Shown: piece after piece, positions 18,279 to 31,016 of the stretch
Layout of the letters: the number at the start of each line of letters is the position of its first letter
Numbering within the stretch: the stretch's first letter is position 1
NCBI RefSeq assembly: GCF_031656215.1
Contig: NZ_CP134228.1
Span: 2,437,001 to 2,501,000, forward strand
DNA: 64,000 nt
Direction: 5' to 3'
Source of the DNA: Mesorhizobium koreense
GTDB taxonomy: Bacteria; Pseudomonadota; Alphaproteobacteria; Rhizobiales; Rhizobiaceae
Translations under genes and position numbers: made by a program
The notes under the pieces: generated by a model
Database searches by the model: none
What the model was told of the DNA's origin: nothing
The model's input: only the letters and a program-made list of their open reading frames with translations

Positions 18279-21758
<3,480 letters not shown>

Positions 21759-21939
21759 GATGCGGTCCGTCGATGGCGCTCGCGCATTGGGCCGGGCGGG
21801 GCCCCGTTTCGCGCGCGAAAAGCGTCGCGGCGGCCCGGCCATGCGCAAGGAAGAAAATATCAGGCTAGGCGGGCCTTATAGGGGAAGGAAACGCGCCGCG
21901 TAACCCCCTAAAATGCCGCGATGGGAAGCTATGCGCCGC

Positions 21940-23010
21940 CTACTTCCCCAGCGCCACCGCGTCGAGGATTTCAAAGCGCTCGGCCTTGCCGATGCGGATC
22001 ATGTTCAGGCTGCCTTCGCGCGTGGCCTGCAAGGGCTCGGACGAGTCGGAGCCATCGGGTTTTCCACCGCGGAAGCGGATGGTGCGGGAGGCGCCGTCCG
22101 GCAGGCTCACCACCACGTCGGCGATGCCGGGTCCGAGGCGGGTGACGGCCGCCCGGCAAGGCTGCGTCGGCTGGCCGAACGCGCCGGCGCAGGGGATTTC
22201 TCCGGTCGACTTTTCCGCCGCCTCGACAGAGGCGGGCGCCTCTCCCGGTACGGTGGGGCGCGGTGTCGGATGCGGGATGCCCCCGGCATCCGTGCCATTG
22301 TCGGGCGCCGGATCGGCTGCTGCCGCGGCGTCGTCGGTGGCGGGTGTGGCGGTGTTGGGCGCGGCATCGCCGGCTTCACCGCCGGCCGGCCGGCCGAGCG
22401 CTGCGCGGTAGAGAGGGCCGTAGCGGGCAATGATCGCCTCGCGCAGCTTTTCCTTGTCCGGGTGTTCCGTCGCGCCGGCCGCCTCGCTGTTGCCTCCGAT
22501 GCGGGCATCGAGGTTTTCCGGCAGGTCGGCGGGCGTCGTCTCGCTCTTCGCCATCAGACCTGCCCAAGTGGGCGTGGTCCCCGTGCCGGGGGATGATGGC
22601 GCGGCCATTTCCTTCAGCGCTTCTCCTTCGGCCCGGCTTGCCGTGCGCAGATAGCGTTCGGGCGCCCAGCCGCTCATCTGGGGCGCGGCCAGCGTCGTCA
22701 CCTTGCACCATTCGTAGCCGCTATATTGCGCGCAGCCGAAATTCCTAACGCCTGAGCCGTTGGGCAGGCGCGCTTGTACCGAGCCGATCGGGGAGGGCGT
22801 GGCGCGGATGTTGAGGAAGTCGCCCAGCGACAGCCCGTTGACGACCGAGATGGACGGCTCATCCGCGCTTTGTGCCTTGGCGGAGGGGCAGGAGGCGGCG
22901 AATGCCACGGTCAAAAGGAAAGCCATGGAAAGGATTTGGCGGAGATCGATGCGGCCGCGCCTCGTGGCCGGGCCGAGCCAAGGATTGCCGGATTGCCTGC
23001 GGTTCGCCAT
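21940..23010 (-). CDS. Exported SH3b-domain protein
   Basis: 356 residues. A basic lead and a hydrophobic stretch (about 24-46, ending SAKA) give a signal or anchor. A bacterial SH3-like domain follows: GDFLNIRATPSPIGSVQARLPNG ... EWCKVTTLAAPQMSGWAPERYL (about 60-120). A long Ala/Pro/Thr-rich low-complexity middle (130-275) leads to a C-terminal small domain with CAGAFGQPTQPCRAAVTR and a beta strand pattern, seen in other rhizobial SH3b proteins. SH3b domains usually bind peptidoglycan or peptides, so a cell-envelope role is likely. Two cysteine pairs may be oxidised. Confidence 0.7.
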   Translation of the reverse strand: MANRRQSGNPWLGPATRRGRIDLRQILSMAFLLTVAFAASCPSAKAQSADEPSISVVNGLSLGDFLNIRATPSPIGSVQARLPNGSGVRNFGCAQYSGYEWCKVTTLAAPQMSGWAPERYLRTASRAEGEALKEMAAPSSPGTGTTPTWAGLMAKSETTPADLPENLDARIGGNSEAAGATEHPDKEKLREAIIARYGPLYRAALGRPAGGEAGDAAPNTATPATDDAAAAADPAPDNGTDAGGIPHPTPRPTVPGEAPASVEAAEKSTGEIPCAGAFGQPTQPCRAAVTRLGPGIADVVVSLPDGASRTIRFRGGKPDGSDSSEPLQATREGSLNMIRIGKAERFEILDAVALGK

Positions 23011-23337
23011 GCGGTATTCCCTAGGGGTAGGATCGGCGCGCTATTACTAACCCGATTCGTGCCCGGCGTGCCGAGCGGCCGCAAGGGCGCATATTTATGC
23101 GGAAGGAATGAGGCGCGACTTCATGGGGAAGGATCCCGGCGGGCCTCCCAGCGGGGAAACAGCCTGCCGCCGGTGACCGGTCAGCCGTCATCACGCCGAG
23201 TTGTCGCAAATTCACATCTCGTTGCGCCGGGCCAATTCCATCTGCCCAGGCCAGCCCCGTTGCTGTAAGCCGGACGTGCCGCCGGCCGCGCGCCCCAAAA
23301 CGGTACGCCGGCCGCGCACTAAACGAAAGGGTTCGCC
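23011..23337. other. 327-base divergent intergenic region
   Basis: Lies between the divergent SH3b and msrA genes and must contain both promoters. No coding frame, clear palindrome or terminator was found. CGAAAGGG at 23323-23330 is a plausible ribosome site for msrA. Confidence 0.4.
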
Positions 23338-24096
23338 ATGACGATAACGGCCGTGAACAAAGCCGCCCGCGCTGTCTCGAGAAAGGGAAAGCTGATCGTC
23401 CTTTCCGGCGGCATCGCCGCGCTTTGCGGTCTCTGGCTGCAAATGGCGCCGACCCGCGCGGACGCCGATGAGGCGCGTGTCGTCCCTGCGCCCGCGATCG
23501 ACGAGCCGGTCGCTGCCGCGGGGCATAGCGGACCGGAGACAGCCGTGCTCGCGGGTGGATGTTTCTGGGGGGTGCAGGGCGTCTTCCAGCACGTGGCGGG
23601 CGTGGTCAGCGCCACGTCGGGCTATACCGGCGGCGCCGGGAACACCGCGTCATACGAAACGGTTTCCACTGGCACGACCGGTCATGCCGAATCCGTCCGC
23701 ATCGTCTTCGACCCGAAGAAGGTCAGCTACGGCCATCTGCTGCAGATATTCTTCTCCGTCGTGCACGACCCGACGGAACTCAACCGGCAGGGACCCGACA
23801 CCGGAACGCAATACCGTTCGGCCATCTTCCCGACGAATGCCGGGCAGGCGAAGGTCGCCGAGGCGTATATCCGCCAGTTGAACAACTCCGGCGTCTTCGG
23901 CTCGTCGATCGTGACCACGATCGAAACGGGGAAGAAATTCTATCCGGCGGAAGGTTATCATCAGAATTTCCTGACGAACCACCCGGATTATCCCTATATC
24001 GTGATCAACGACATTCCGAAGGTCCAAAGCCTGAAACGGCTTTTCCCCGCGGAATACGCATCCAAGCCGGTGCTGGTTGCCAGCAGCGGGGAATAG
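23338..24096 (+). CDS. msrA: Peptide-methionine (S)-S-oxide reductase, exported
   Basis: 252 residues. The MsrA core has GGCFWG (73-78) with nucleophile C75, GYTGG, YETVSTGTTGHAESVRI and YRSAIF, and later EGYHQNFL. No MsrB domain is fused. Unlike cytoplasmic MsrA it begins with a basic segment and a hydrophobic helix (about 18-38) followed by a short linker, so it is probably periplasmic or membrane-anchored and repairs methionine sulfoxide in envelope proteins. There are no other cysteines in the usual C-terminal resolving tail, so reduction may need an outside thiol. Confidence 0.9.
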   Translation: MTITAVNKAARAVSRKGKLIVLSGGIAALCGLWLQMAPTRADADEARVVPAPAIDEPVAAAGHSGPETAVLAGGCFWGVQGVFQHVAGVVSATSGYTGGAGNTASYETVSTGTTGHAESVRIVFDPKKVSYGHLLQIFFSVVHDPTELNRQGPDTGTQYRSAIFPTNAGQAKVAEAYIRQLNNSGVFGSSIVTTIETGKKFYPAEGYHQNFLTNHPDYPYIVINDIPKVQSLKRLFPAEYASKPVLVASSGE

Positions 24097-24155
24097 AGTC
24101 TGTCGAGCATACAAGAAGCGGGAGGCGTGCAGGCCCTCTGCGCCGGTATGCGGCC

Positions 24156-24842
24156 CTATCCGAGCTTCCGGCGCCTTTCGAGTTCCGCCTTGCTCGGCTG
24201 CGCTCGCTCGAAGGTACCTGTCTTGATTTCGCCGTCGCGTCGGTAGGTGGCGATGATGACGCCGGAGGCGGAGGCCTGCGACTTTTCCAGCCTGAGGGCG
24301 GCGGGCATCGTGCCGTCGCCGAACAGGCGCTTGCCCTTGCCGAAGACCAGGGGATAGATCATCAACTGGAATTCATCGACCAGATCGGCGGCGAGCAATT
24401 GCTGAATCAGCTTGCTCGAACCCCAGATCAGGAGCGCCGGGCCATCCTCTTTCTTCAGAGCGCGCACGGTAGCCACCACGTCCTTGCCGAGCCCCTGGCT
24501 GTTTTCCCAGCTCAACGTGTCGGGCTCATGCGTCGCCACGTATTTGGTCACGCGGTTGAAGGTCCGGGCGATCTCCGCTTCTCCCGGGTTATATCCGTCG
24601 GATGACGGGTCGGTTGGGATATAGGGCCAATGGGCCGCGAAGATGTCGTAGGTATTGCGGCCAAGCAGCAGGTCGAACGGCCTGGACATTCCTTCGCCTA
24701 CGGCGGCGCCAATCGCTTCGTCTCCGTAAGTCGCGGTCCACCCGCCATACTCGAAGCCGCCGGTCGGGTCCTCCTGCGGACCGCCGGGCGCTTGGATGAC
24801 GCCGTCGAGGCTGATGAAGGCGGTCGTTATGATCCTGCGCAT
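24156..24842 (-). CDS. Dihydrofolate reductase family protein (RibD C-terminal-like)
   Basis: 228 residues. It starts MRRIITTAFISLDGVIQAPGG, the usual opening of this family, with LLLGRNTYDIFAAHWP and a dinucleotide-binding LLIWGSSKLIQQLL. The C-terminal part LVDEFQLMIYPLVFGKGKRLF is typical of RibD-C/DHFR-like proteins of unknown substrate (often called deaminase/reductase). It lies beside the ArsR gene in the same direction (gap 114), and both may be one unit. Confidence 0.82.
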   Translation of the reverse strand: MRRIITTAFISLDGVIQAPGGPQEDPTGGFEYGGWTATYGDEAIGAAVGEGMSRPFDLLLGRNTYDIFAAHWPYIPTDPSSDGYNPGEAEIARTFNRVTKYVATHEPDTLSWENSQGLGKDVVATVRALKKEDGPALLIWGSSKLIQQLLAADLVDEFQLMIYPLVFGKGKRLFGDGTMPAALRLEKSQASASGVIIATYRRDGEIKTGTFERAQPSKAELERRRKLG

Positions 24843-24956
24843 CGGACTTCTCCCTTGAAGTGCGTTTCGTGTCGGTCGCGCACAAAGGACGGACGACCGA
24901 CGCGGATGCCGACAGCGGCAGGAAAAATTTCGGCCAGTGCCTACGTGGTCGAGTGC

Positions 24957-25298
24957 CTACGCTGCGTCGCCTTTCGGCAGCACCAGCGGCAGGTTGACGG
25001 CGGTTGCGATCACCGAATCGAGGAAGCCGGGGAAACGCCGGTCGAGGTCGGCGCGCCTGAGCGAGATATGGCGTGAGGTGCCGCAAGGCTCGACATTGAC
25101 GACGCCCGCCTCGCGCAGCTTGGCCAGATGGTAGCTGAGGCTCGTTTTCGAGCCGAGGTCGCAGAACTGGCCGCACGTCATGCTCGTTCCCTCGTTGCGG
25201 GCGAGCATCCCGACGATAGCCAGACGCGTGTCGTCGCCGAGTGCTGAAAGCACGTTCGGCAAGGCAATCTGGTCGATGGTGGGATGCGGCAGGCTCAT
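24957..25298 (-). CDS. ArsR family transcriptional regulator
   Basis: 113 residues, a single winged helix. ALGDDTRLAIVGMLARNEG and the recognition helix SLSYHLAKLREAGVVNVEPCGTSRHI (about 52-78) are typical. The metal ligand box ELCVCDL is absent (CGQFCDLG is the nearest, with two cysteines three residues apart), so a metal or redox signal is possible but not shown. It diverges from the MFS transporter gene, its probable target. Confidence 0.85.
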   Translation of the reverse strand: MSLPHPTIDQIALPNVLSALGDDTRLAIVGMLARNEGTSMTCGQFCDLGSKTSLSYHLAKLREAGVVNVEPCGTSRHISLRRADLDRRFPGFLDSVIATAVNLPLVLPKGDAA

Positions 25299-25470
25299 GC
25301 CCGAGAATTAAGCACAAATCGGGTGGATTTCAACGCGGAGGAGGGGTGCTACGGTCGTTGCGACGATCCGCGCCTTATGGCGCGAGCCACGTGCGACCTG
25401 TCCCTCCTGACACCAAGTTGTCAGCACGGTCGGGTTATTTTGCACTGCATCATTGACAGCGACCTTCCCA

Positions 25471-25499
25471 AGTTCCAATTGTTCAACGAATTTTGAACT
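25471..25499. promoter_or_regulatory. Imperfect inverted repeat, possible ArsR operator
   Basis: AGTTCCAATT (25471-25480) is mirrored by AATTTTGAACT (25489-25499), directly in front of the MFS gene's ribosome site (ATG 25512). The divergent ArsR gene starts at 25298. The symmetry is partial, so this is a suggestion. Confidence 0.4.
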
Positions 25500-25511
25500 A
25501 AGGATTCTCCC

Positions 25512-26693
25512 ATGGACAAGCGTATCTTCTGGCTCGCCGCCGGTTCCTTCACGATATCGACAGAGGGCTTCGTCGTTTCAAGCCTTCTGCCCGACATTGC
25601 GGCGGATGCCGGCATATCGATCCCCCTCGCGGGCTGCCTCATCACCGCCTTCGCGCTCGCCTATGCGCTCGGCGGGCCTGTCCTCGCCACGCTCACCGGC
25701 CGGCAGGACCGGCGCTCGATCATCGTGTGGACGATGGCGTTCTTCGTTTTCGGCAATCTGATGGCGGCGCTCGGTTCCTCCTTCGAGACGCTGCTCTCCG
25801 CCCGCGTCGTCATGGCGCTTGCCGCCGGCCTTTTCGCAGCCACCGCGCAGGCGACCGCCGTCGCTATGGTGGACGACCATCACCGGGCACGCGCCATCGC
25901 GGTGGTCGTTGGCGGCACCACGGTCGCGGTCGCGCTCGGCGCGCCGCTGGGAGCCCTGATCGGCACTGCGATCGGCTGGCGCGGTACCTTCATGACGATC
26001 GCGGTGATCGGTACGCTGGCCGGTGTCGTTCTTTGGTGGCGTCTCCCGCACGGTCTGACCGGCACGCCGCTTTCTCTCGGCGAGCGCGTCGCCGGCGTCA
26101 TGCGGCCGGGCGTGCTGCCCATGCTGTTCACGACGCTGATGACGCTGACGGGCGCTTTCACCGTGTTTTCCTTTATCGCGCCGCTTGCCATGCAGGGCAC
26201 GAGCCTTTCCGAACTTGCCCTGCCGGCCGTCCTGTTCGCGTTCGGTGTCGGTGCGGTGATCGGTAATATCGTGGGCGGGCAGGCTGCCGACCGCTTCGGC
26301 GCGACGCGTACCGTCTGCTGGTCGCTGGCGCTCTCGGCGGCCGTGCTGTTCGCCTTCTCCGCGATTCCCGCGCTGCCGCATTCCTTCGCCGGTCCGGCGC
26401 TGATCCTCGCCATGGTCCCGTGGGGCGTGGTCGGCTGGGCCTTCCCGCCGGCGCAGGCGAGCCGCATCCTCGCTATCGCGCCCGACGACGCGCCGGTGGT
26501 GCTGTCGCTCAATGGCTCTGCGCTTTATCTCGGCATAGCGCTCGGCTCTGTCGTCGGAGCGGAGGTGCTGCGTGTCGGGTCGCCGGCCGATCTTGGCTGG
26601 GTGGCCGGGCTGTTTCCGCTGATCGGCCTCGCTATCGTGCTGGCGGCCGCCGCACGCAGGAACCGTCCCACCGCCGTTGCGCCGGCAGAATAG
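25512..26693 (+). CDS. MFS transporter, DHA1-type efflux protein
   Basis: 393 residues with about 12 hydrophobic helices. FWLAAGSFTISTEGFVVSSLLPDIA opens helix 1. The MFS loop 2-3 motif is GGPVLATLTGRQDRRSIIVW, and motif C-like glycine-rich GAPLGALIGTAIGWRGTF lies in helix 5. It resembles AraJ/YdhP-type drug or sugar exporters. Expression is probably controlled by the divergent ArsR protein. The substrate is unknown. Confidence 0.85.
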   Translation: MDKRIFWLAAGSFTISTEGFVVSSLLPDIAADAGISIPLAGCLITAFALAYALGGPVLATLTGRQDRRSIIVWTMAFFVFGNLMAALGSSFETLLSARVVMALAAGLFAATAQATAVAMVDDHHRARAIAVVVGGTTVAVALGAPLGALIGTAIGWRGTFMTIAVIGTLAGVVLWWRLPHGLTGTPLSLGERVAGVMRPGVLPMLFTTLMTLTGAFTVFSFIAPLAMQGTSLSELALPAVLFAFGVGAVIGNIVGGQAADRFGATRTVCWSLALSAAVLFAFSAIPALPHSFAGPALILAMVPWGVVGWAFPPAQASRILAIAPDDAPVVLSLNGSALYLGIALGSVVGAEVLRVGSPADLGWVAGLFPLIGLAIVLAAAARRNRPTAVAPAE

Positions 26694-26762
26694 GGAACGC
26701 GGGAACGTTCCGCGCGTTTCTCCGGGCGTCGCAATGGTTGCGGCGCTACCGGAGGAACGGAG

Positions 26763-26948
26763 ATGGGTGTAGAACAAGCCCCTACAGCCAAGGGCAGACA
26801 GGCCGCGAGCGGCCTGAAGCGGTCGGCTAAAAAGGAAGAGCGGAAGGTTGAGGCCAAAAAGGGCAGCCCACTGAAGAAGGGCGCCGCGCGCGTGGAGGAG
26901 CGGTCGAAAAGCTCCGACGGCAAGGGCGCCGGCGCCAAGCAACGCTGA
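26763..26948 (+). CDS. Small lysine-rich basic protein
   Basis: 61 residues, very rich in Lys, Ala, Gly and Arg, with no hydrophobic core, so likely disordered and nucleic acid-binding in style. GGAGGAACGGAG lies just before the ATG. It follows the MFS gene by 69 bases. No family recognised; short basic frames also arise by chance in GC-rich DNA, so expression is unproven. Confidence 0.45.
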   Translation: MGVEQAPTAKGRQAASGLKRSAKKEERKVEAKKGSPLKKGAARVEERSKSSDGKGAGAKQR

Positions 26949-27150
26949 CTGGCCTCAAGGCTCAGAAACTGATTCGCCTTTGCGGCTTAAGACCCTGTTT
27001 TTGCTGAGTGCTGCCTGTCGGGTACCGAACAGCTCCGGCAGGCAATTCCGTTCAGCGATGTCCGTCCGGCCAAAAAATCACTATGACTCGGCCGCTGCAT
27101 TCGGATAATTGTGAAGCGGATGGGCAGGCTGGTCGAGGAGAGGAAACACA

Positions 27151-28074
27151 ATGCTCTGGAAAGGCCGACGCCAAAGCGACAATATCGAGGACCGGCGCAG
27201 CGAAAGCGGCGGCGGTTTCGGTGGTGGCGATCCGTTCGGACAGGGCGGCGGATTCCGCATCCCCATTGGCCGCGCAGCCGGCGGCGGCGGCATCAAGGGT
27301 ATCATCATCCTGGTCATCCTGTTTTTCGTGCTTCGGTTCCTCGGCATCGACCCGATGCAGATCCTGGGTGACGGCGGCCCGATCTCGAACGGTGGCGTGA
27401 CCCAGGAAAGCAGCGTGCAAAACGGCCCCCAGGCCAATGACGAGATGAAGCAGTTCGTCGCGACCGTGCTGGCCGAGACCGAGGATACCTGGACCGGCAT
27501 CTTCCAGTCGCAGGGTCTGACCTACAAGGATCCGACGCTGGTGCTGTTCTCCGGCGCCTATCCCGGCGGGTGCGGCATGGCGCAGAAGGCAATGGGGCCG
27601 TTCTATTGCCCGAACGACCAGAAGGTCTATCTCGATACCGATTTCTTCCGCCAGCTCGCGCAGCAATTCCATGCCTCCGGCGATTTCGCGCAGGCCTATG
27701 TGATCGCGCATGAGATCGGCCATCACGTGCAGAACCTCACCGGTATCCTCGGTAAGTTCAACGAGAAGAGACAACAGGTCGACGAGGTCACCGCCAACAA
27801 GCTGTCGGTCATGGTGGAACTCCAGGCCGATTGCTTCGCCGGTATCTGGGCGCACTTCACCGAACAGAAGGGCATCCTCGAGAAGGGCGATGTCGACGAG
27901 GCGCTGAACGCGGCCTCGCAGATCGGCGACGACACGCTACAGAAGGAAACGCAGGGTTATGTCGTGCCCGACAGCTTCAACCACGGCACCTCGGCGCAGC
28001 GCCGCCACTGGTTCCAGACGGGCTATCAGTCGGGCAAGCTTTCGGCCTGCGACACGTTCAATAACCCTATCTGA
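27151..28074 (+). CDS. YpfJ-type neutral zinc metallopeptidase
   Basis: 307 residues. A glycine-rich start (20-47), one membrane helix (about 48-66) and a periplasmic metallopeptidase domain. The zincin motif is HEIGHH (187-192); the distant ligand may be in VELQADCFAGIWAH. YCPNDQKVYLDTDFF and NHGTSAQRRHWFQTGY are family landmarks. Known as UPF0/YpfJ; the substrate is not established. It is followed by an intergenic repeat. Confidence 0.9.
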   Translation: MLWKGRRQSDNIEDRRSESGGGFGGGDPFGQGGGFRIPIGRAAGGGGIKGIIILVILFFVLRFLGIDPMQILGDGGPISNGGVTQESSVQNGPQANDEMKQFVATVLAETEDTWTGIFQSQGLTYKDPTLVLFSGAYPGGCGMAQKAMGPFYCPNDQKVYLDTDFFRQLAQQFHASGDFAQAYVIAHEIGHHVQNLTGILGKFNEKRQQVDEVTANKLSVMVELQADCFAGIWAHFTEQKGILEKGDVDEALNAASQIGDDTLQKETQGYVVPDSFNHGTSAQRRHWFQTGYQSGKLSACDTFNNPI

Positions 28075-28117
28075 GACGACGATACGTCTCTGGACCGGGG
28101 TTGATGCGGTGGCATCG

Positions 28118-28257
28118 ACCCCCACTCCGTCCGCTTCGCGTCCACCTCTCCCCCGATCGGCGGGGGAGAGGAAGCGCTGGCCGCAGGGCTAGCACCCTTC
28201 CTCTACCCCACGAAGGTGGGGGAGAGGTGGCCCGGCGAAGCCGGGACGGAGTGGGGG
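28118..28257. repeat. Intergenic inverted-repeat element
   Basis: ACCCCCACTCCGTCC at the left, followed by CCACCTCTCCCCC, recurs reverse complemented at the right (28216-28257). The arms differ in the short middle (GCTTCGCGT against a longer GC stem). It sits between the zinc peptidase and an MFS gene and contains no coding frame of its own. Confidence 0.7.
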
Positions 28258-28368
28258 TATCCGGCCATATGCGATCGCCCCACCCCGACAGAGTGGGTAA
28301 TCCCGAAACCTTCGTTGTCCGGAATGGCCGCTTCCTCTATAAGGCCCCTCCCGTTCGAGGAGCCAATC

Positions 28369-29622
28369 ATGATCGACGCCGCCACGGCCAGGCGGGGCCT
28401 CGTCCTCGTCTTCACCACGCTCCTGCTCGACATCATCGGCTTCGGCATCATCATGCCGGTGCTGCCGGCCTATCTGAGCGAGCTTTCCGGCGTCGGCGTC
28501 AGCGAGGCGGCGATCGAGGGCGGCTGGCTGTTCTTCGTCTACGCGGCGATGCAGTTCTTCTTCGCGCCGCTGGTGGGAAACTTGAGCGATCGCTTCGGGC
28601 GGCGGCCGATCCTGCTCGCCTCGGTGCTGACCTTCTCGATCGACAACCTGATCTGCGCCGTCGCATGGTCCTATCCGATGCTGTTCATCGGCCGCGTGCT
28701 CGCCGGCATCAGCGGCGCGAGCTATTCGACCACTTCGGCCTTCATCGCCGACATCAGCACGGACGAGAACCGAGCCAGGAATTTCGGCCTGCTGGGCATC
28801 GCCTTCGGTGTCGGCTTCATCATCGGCCCGGTTCTTGGCGGCCTGCTCGGCTCGTTCGGGCCGCGCGTGCCGTTTTATTTCGCGGCGGGGCTGGCCTTCG
28901 TCAATTTCCTGATCGGCCTCGTCCTGCTGCCGGAGACCCTGGCGCCGGAACACCGTCGCCGCTTCGAGTGGAGGCGCGCCAACCCGGTCGGCGCGCTTAT
29001 GCAGATGCGCAGCTATCCCGGCATCGGCTGGATCGGCCTCGTCTTCTTCCTGATGACGCTCGGGCACATGGTCTATCCGGCCGTGTGGTCGTTCGTCGGC
29101 AGCTACCGCTACGGCTGGAGCGAGAGCCAGATCGGGCTTTCGCTCGGCCTCTACGGGCTCGGCGGCGCTATCGTCATGGGCCTCGTCCTGCCGCGTGTCA
29201 TTCCCTGGTTCGGCGAGCGGCGCACCGCCGCGATCGGGCTCGCCTTCGCCGCGCTCTCCGCTTTCGGTTATGCGGCCGCCTGGCAGGGCTGGATGGTCTA
29301 TGTGGTGATCGTGGCGACGTGCCTCGAGGCGCTGGCCGACCCGCCACTCAGGAGCCTCGCCGCCGCCAAGGTGCCGCCGTCGGCGCAGGGCGAACTGCAG
29401 GGCGCGATGACCTCGATCTTCTCTATCACCTCGATCGTCACGCCGCTGCTCTATACGGGCATCTTCGCCCGTTTCACCGGGCCGGATGCGCCGGTGGATT
29501 TCGCCGGCGCGCCCTATATCGTCGCTGGAATCTTCCTGGCGTTTTCGCTCATCGTGCTGCTGGCCAAGGTCGGCAGGCCGAAAGAGGCCGCGAGGGCGGG
29601 GGCAGCGGAGGCCGGTTTGTGA
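28369..29622 (+). CDS. TetA-like (TCR family) MFS efflux transporter
   Basis: 417 residues, 12 helices. FTTLLLDIIGFGIIMPVLPAYL is the typical TetA helix 1; the loop 2-3 motif is GNLSDRFGRRPILLAS; GLLGIAFGVGFIIGPVLGG carries the antiporter motif C. The ATG at 28369 follows CGAGG and starts directly before helix 1; the longer frame covers the upstream repeat. It probably exports drugs by proton antiport, but tetracycline specificity cannot be claimed. Converges on carA with a 16-base gap. Confidence 0.87.
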   Translation: MIDAATARRGLVLVFTTLLLDIIGFGIIMPVLPAYLSELSGVGVSEAAIEGGWLFFVYAAMQFFFAPLVGNLSDRFGRRPILLASVLTFSIDNLICAVAWSYPMLFIGRVLAGISGASYSTTSAFIADISTDENRARNFGLLGIAFGVGFIIGPVLGGLLGSFGPRVPFYFAAGLAFVNFLIGLVLLPETLAPEHRRRFEWRRANPVGALMQMRSYPGIGWIGLVFFLMTLGHMVYPAVWSFVGSYRYGWSESQIGLSLGLYGLGGAIVMGLVLPRVIPWFGERRTAAIGLAFAALSAFGYAAAWQGWMVYVVIVATCLEALADPPLRSLAAAKVPPSAQGELQGAMTSIFSITSIVTPLLYTGIFARFTGPDAPVDFAGAPYIVAGIFLAFSLIVLLAKVGRPKEAARAGAAEAGL

Positions 29623-29638
29623 CGGAGGCCCGGCCGGC

Positions 29639-30838
29639 TCAGCGTTCCGCCAGCGCCGGTTCGCCACGGCGTTCGCGGATCAGATTGGCGAAGCGGCGGA
29701 AGAGGTAGTGGGAATCCTGCGGGCCGGGCGACGCCTCGGGGTGGTGCTGCACGGAGAAGACCGGCTTGCCGGTGATGGCAAGGCCGCAATTCGAGCCGTC
29801 GAAGAGGGAGACGTGCGTCTCCTCGACGCCGTCGGGCAGCGTGTCGCCGTCGACCGCGAAGCCGTGATTCATCGAGACGATTTCGACCTTGGCGGTCGTG
29901 TGGTCCTTGACCGGATGGTTGGCGCCGTGATGGCCCTGGTGCATCTTGACGGTGTTGCCGCCGAGCGCCAGCGCCAGCATCTGGTGGCCGAGGCAGATGC
30001 CGAAGACGGGGATGTCGGCGTCGAGCAGGTCCTGGATGATCGGCACGGCATATTCGCCGGTCGCCGCCGGGTCGCCGGGGCCGTTCGAGAGGAATATGCC
30101 GTCCGGCTCCATGGCGAGGATGTCGTCGGCGGGCATGTCGGCCGGCACCACGGTAACCTTGGCGCCCAGCCCGGCGAGCTGCCGCAATATATTGCGCTTG
30201 ATGCCGTAATCGACGGCGACGATGTGCATGTCCGGTTCGGCCAGTTCGCCATAGCCCTCGTTCCAGATCCAGGGCGTCTCGGTCCAGGTCGAGCTCTGGC
30301 CGGAGGTGACGTCCTTGGCGAGATCGAGGCCGACGAGGCCGGACCATGTGGCCGCCTTCGCCTTCAACTCATCGAGGTCGAAAATGCCGTCCGGCGCATG
30401 CGCCACGATGGCGTTCGGCGCGCCGCCGACGCGGATATGGGCGGTCAGCGCGCGCGTGTCGACGCCGCTGATGGCGACGATGCCGCGCCGCTTCAGCCAT
30501 TGGTCGAGGCCGCCCTCGGCGCGGTAATTGGACGGATCGGTAATGCCGGCCTTGAAGACCGCGCCGATCGCGCCGGCGCGCGCGGCGGGGGTCAGGTCCT
30601 CGATGTCCTCTTCATTGGTGCCGACATTGCCGATATGCGGGAAGGTGAAGGTGACGATCTGGCCGGTATAGGAAGGGTCGGTCAGGATTTCCTCGTAGCC
30701 GGTCAGCGCCGTGTTGAAGCAGACCTCGCCGACGGCCTCGCCTTCCGCACCGAGCCCGCGTCCCTCGATCACCGTCCCGTCCGCGAGGACGAGGAGGGCG
30801 GTGGGCTTGTGCTGGGTCCAAGGGGCGGTGCTGGCCAT
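29639..30838 (-). CDS. carA: Carbamoyl-phosphate synthase small subunit (glutaminase)
   Basis: 399 residues. The N-terminal CarA-specific domain (about 9-140) is followed by a class I glutamine amidotransferase with nucleophile C282 in FGICLGHQM, and H366 and E368 in HHPEASPGP. SNGPGDPAA (251-259) and HGFAVD are also conserved. It supplies ammonia to CarB for carbamoyl phosphate. The ATG at 30836-30838 is chosen because the frame from 30886 adds an Arg-rich tract without family match. Convergent with an MFS gene. Confidence 0.96.
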   Translation of the reverse strand: MASTAPWTQHKPTALLVLADGTVIEGRGLGAEGEAVGEVCFNTALTGYEEILTDPSYTGQIVTFTFPHIGNVGTNEEDIEDLTPAARAGAIGAVFKAGITDPSNYRAEGGLDQWLKRRGIVAISGVDTRALTAHIRVGGAPNAIVAHAPDGIFDLDELKAKAATWSGLVGLDLAKDVTSGQSSTWTETPWIWNEGYGELAEPDMHIVAVDYGIKRNILRQLAGLGAKVTVVPADMPADDILAMEPDGIFLSNGPGDPAATGEYAVPIIQDLLDADIPVFGICLGHQMLALALGGNTVKMHQGHHGANHPVKDHTTAKVEIVSMNHGFAVDGDTLPDGVEETHVSLFDGSNCGLAITGKPVFSVQHHPEASPGPQDSHYLFRRFANLIRERRGEPALAER

Positions 30839-31016
30839 TAATCGGGTCCTTCGATTTCGGCGCACCAATCGCAAGGCGCGTCGCAAAGCAGCGAATGCGG
30901 CTGGCGCAATTCGCGTGCTTCCTTAGATGATAGTCGCTAAGAGAGCGGTCAATAGGCTCGGGCGGCGGCGCGGTCAAGGCGCCGCGGCGGCGCATCGGAA
31001 CAGGAAAGGAAGCGGC

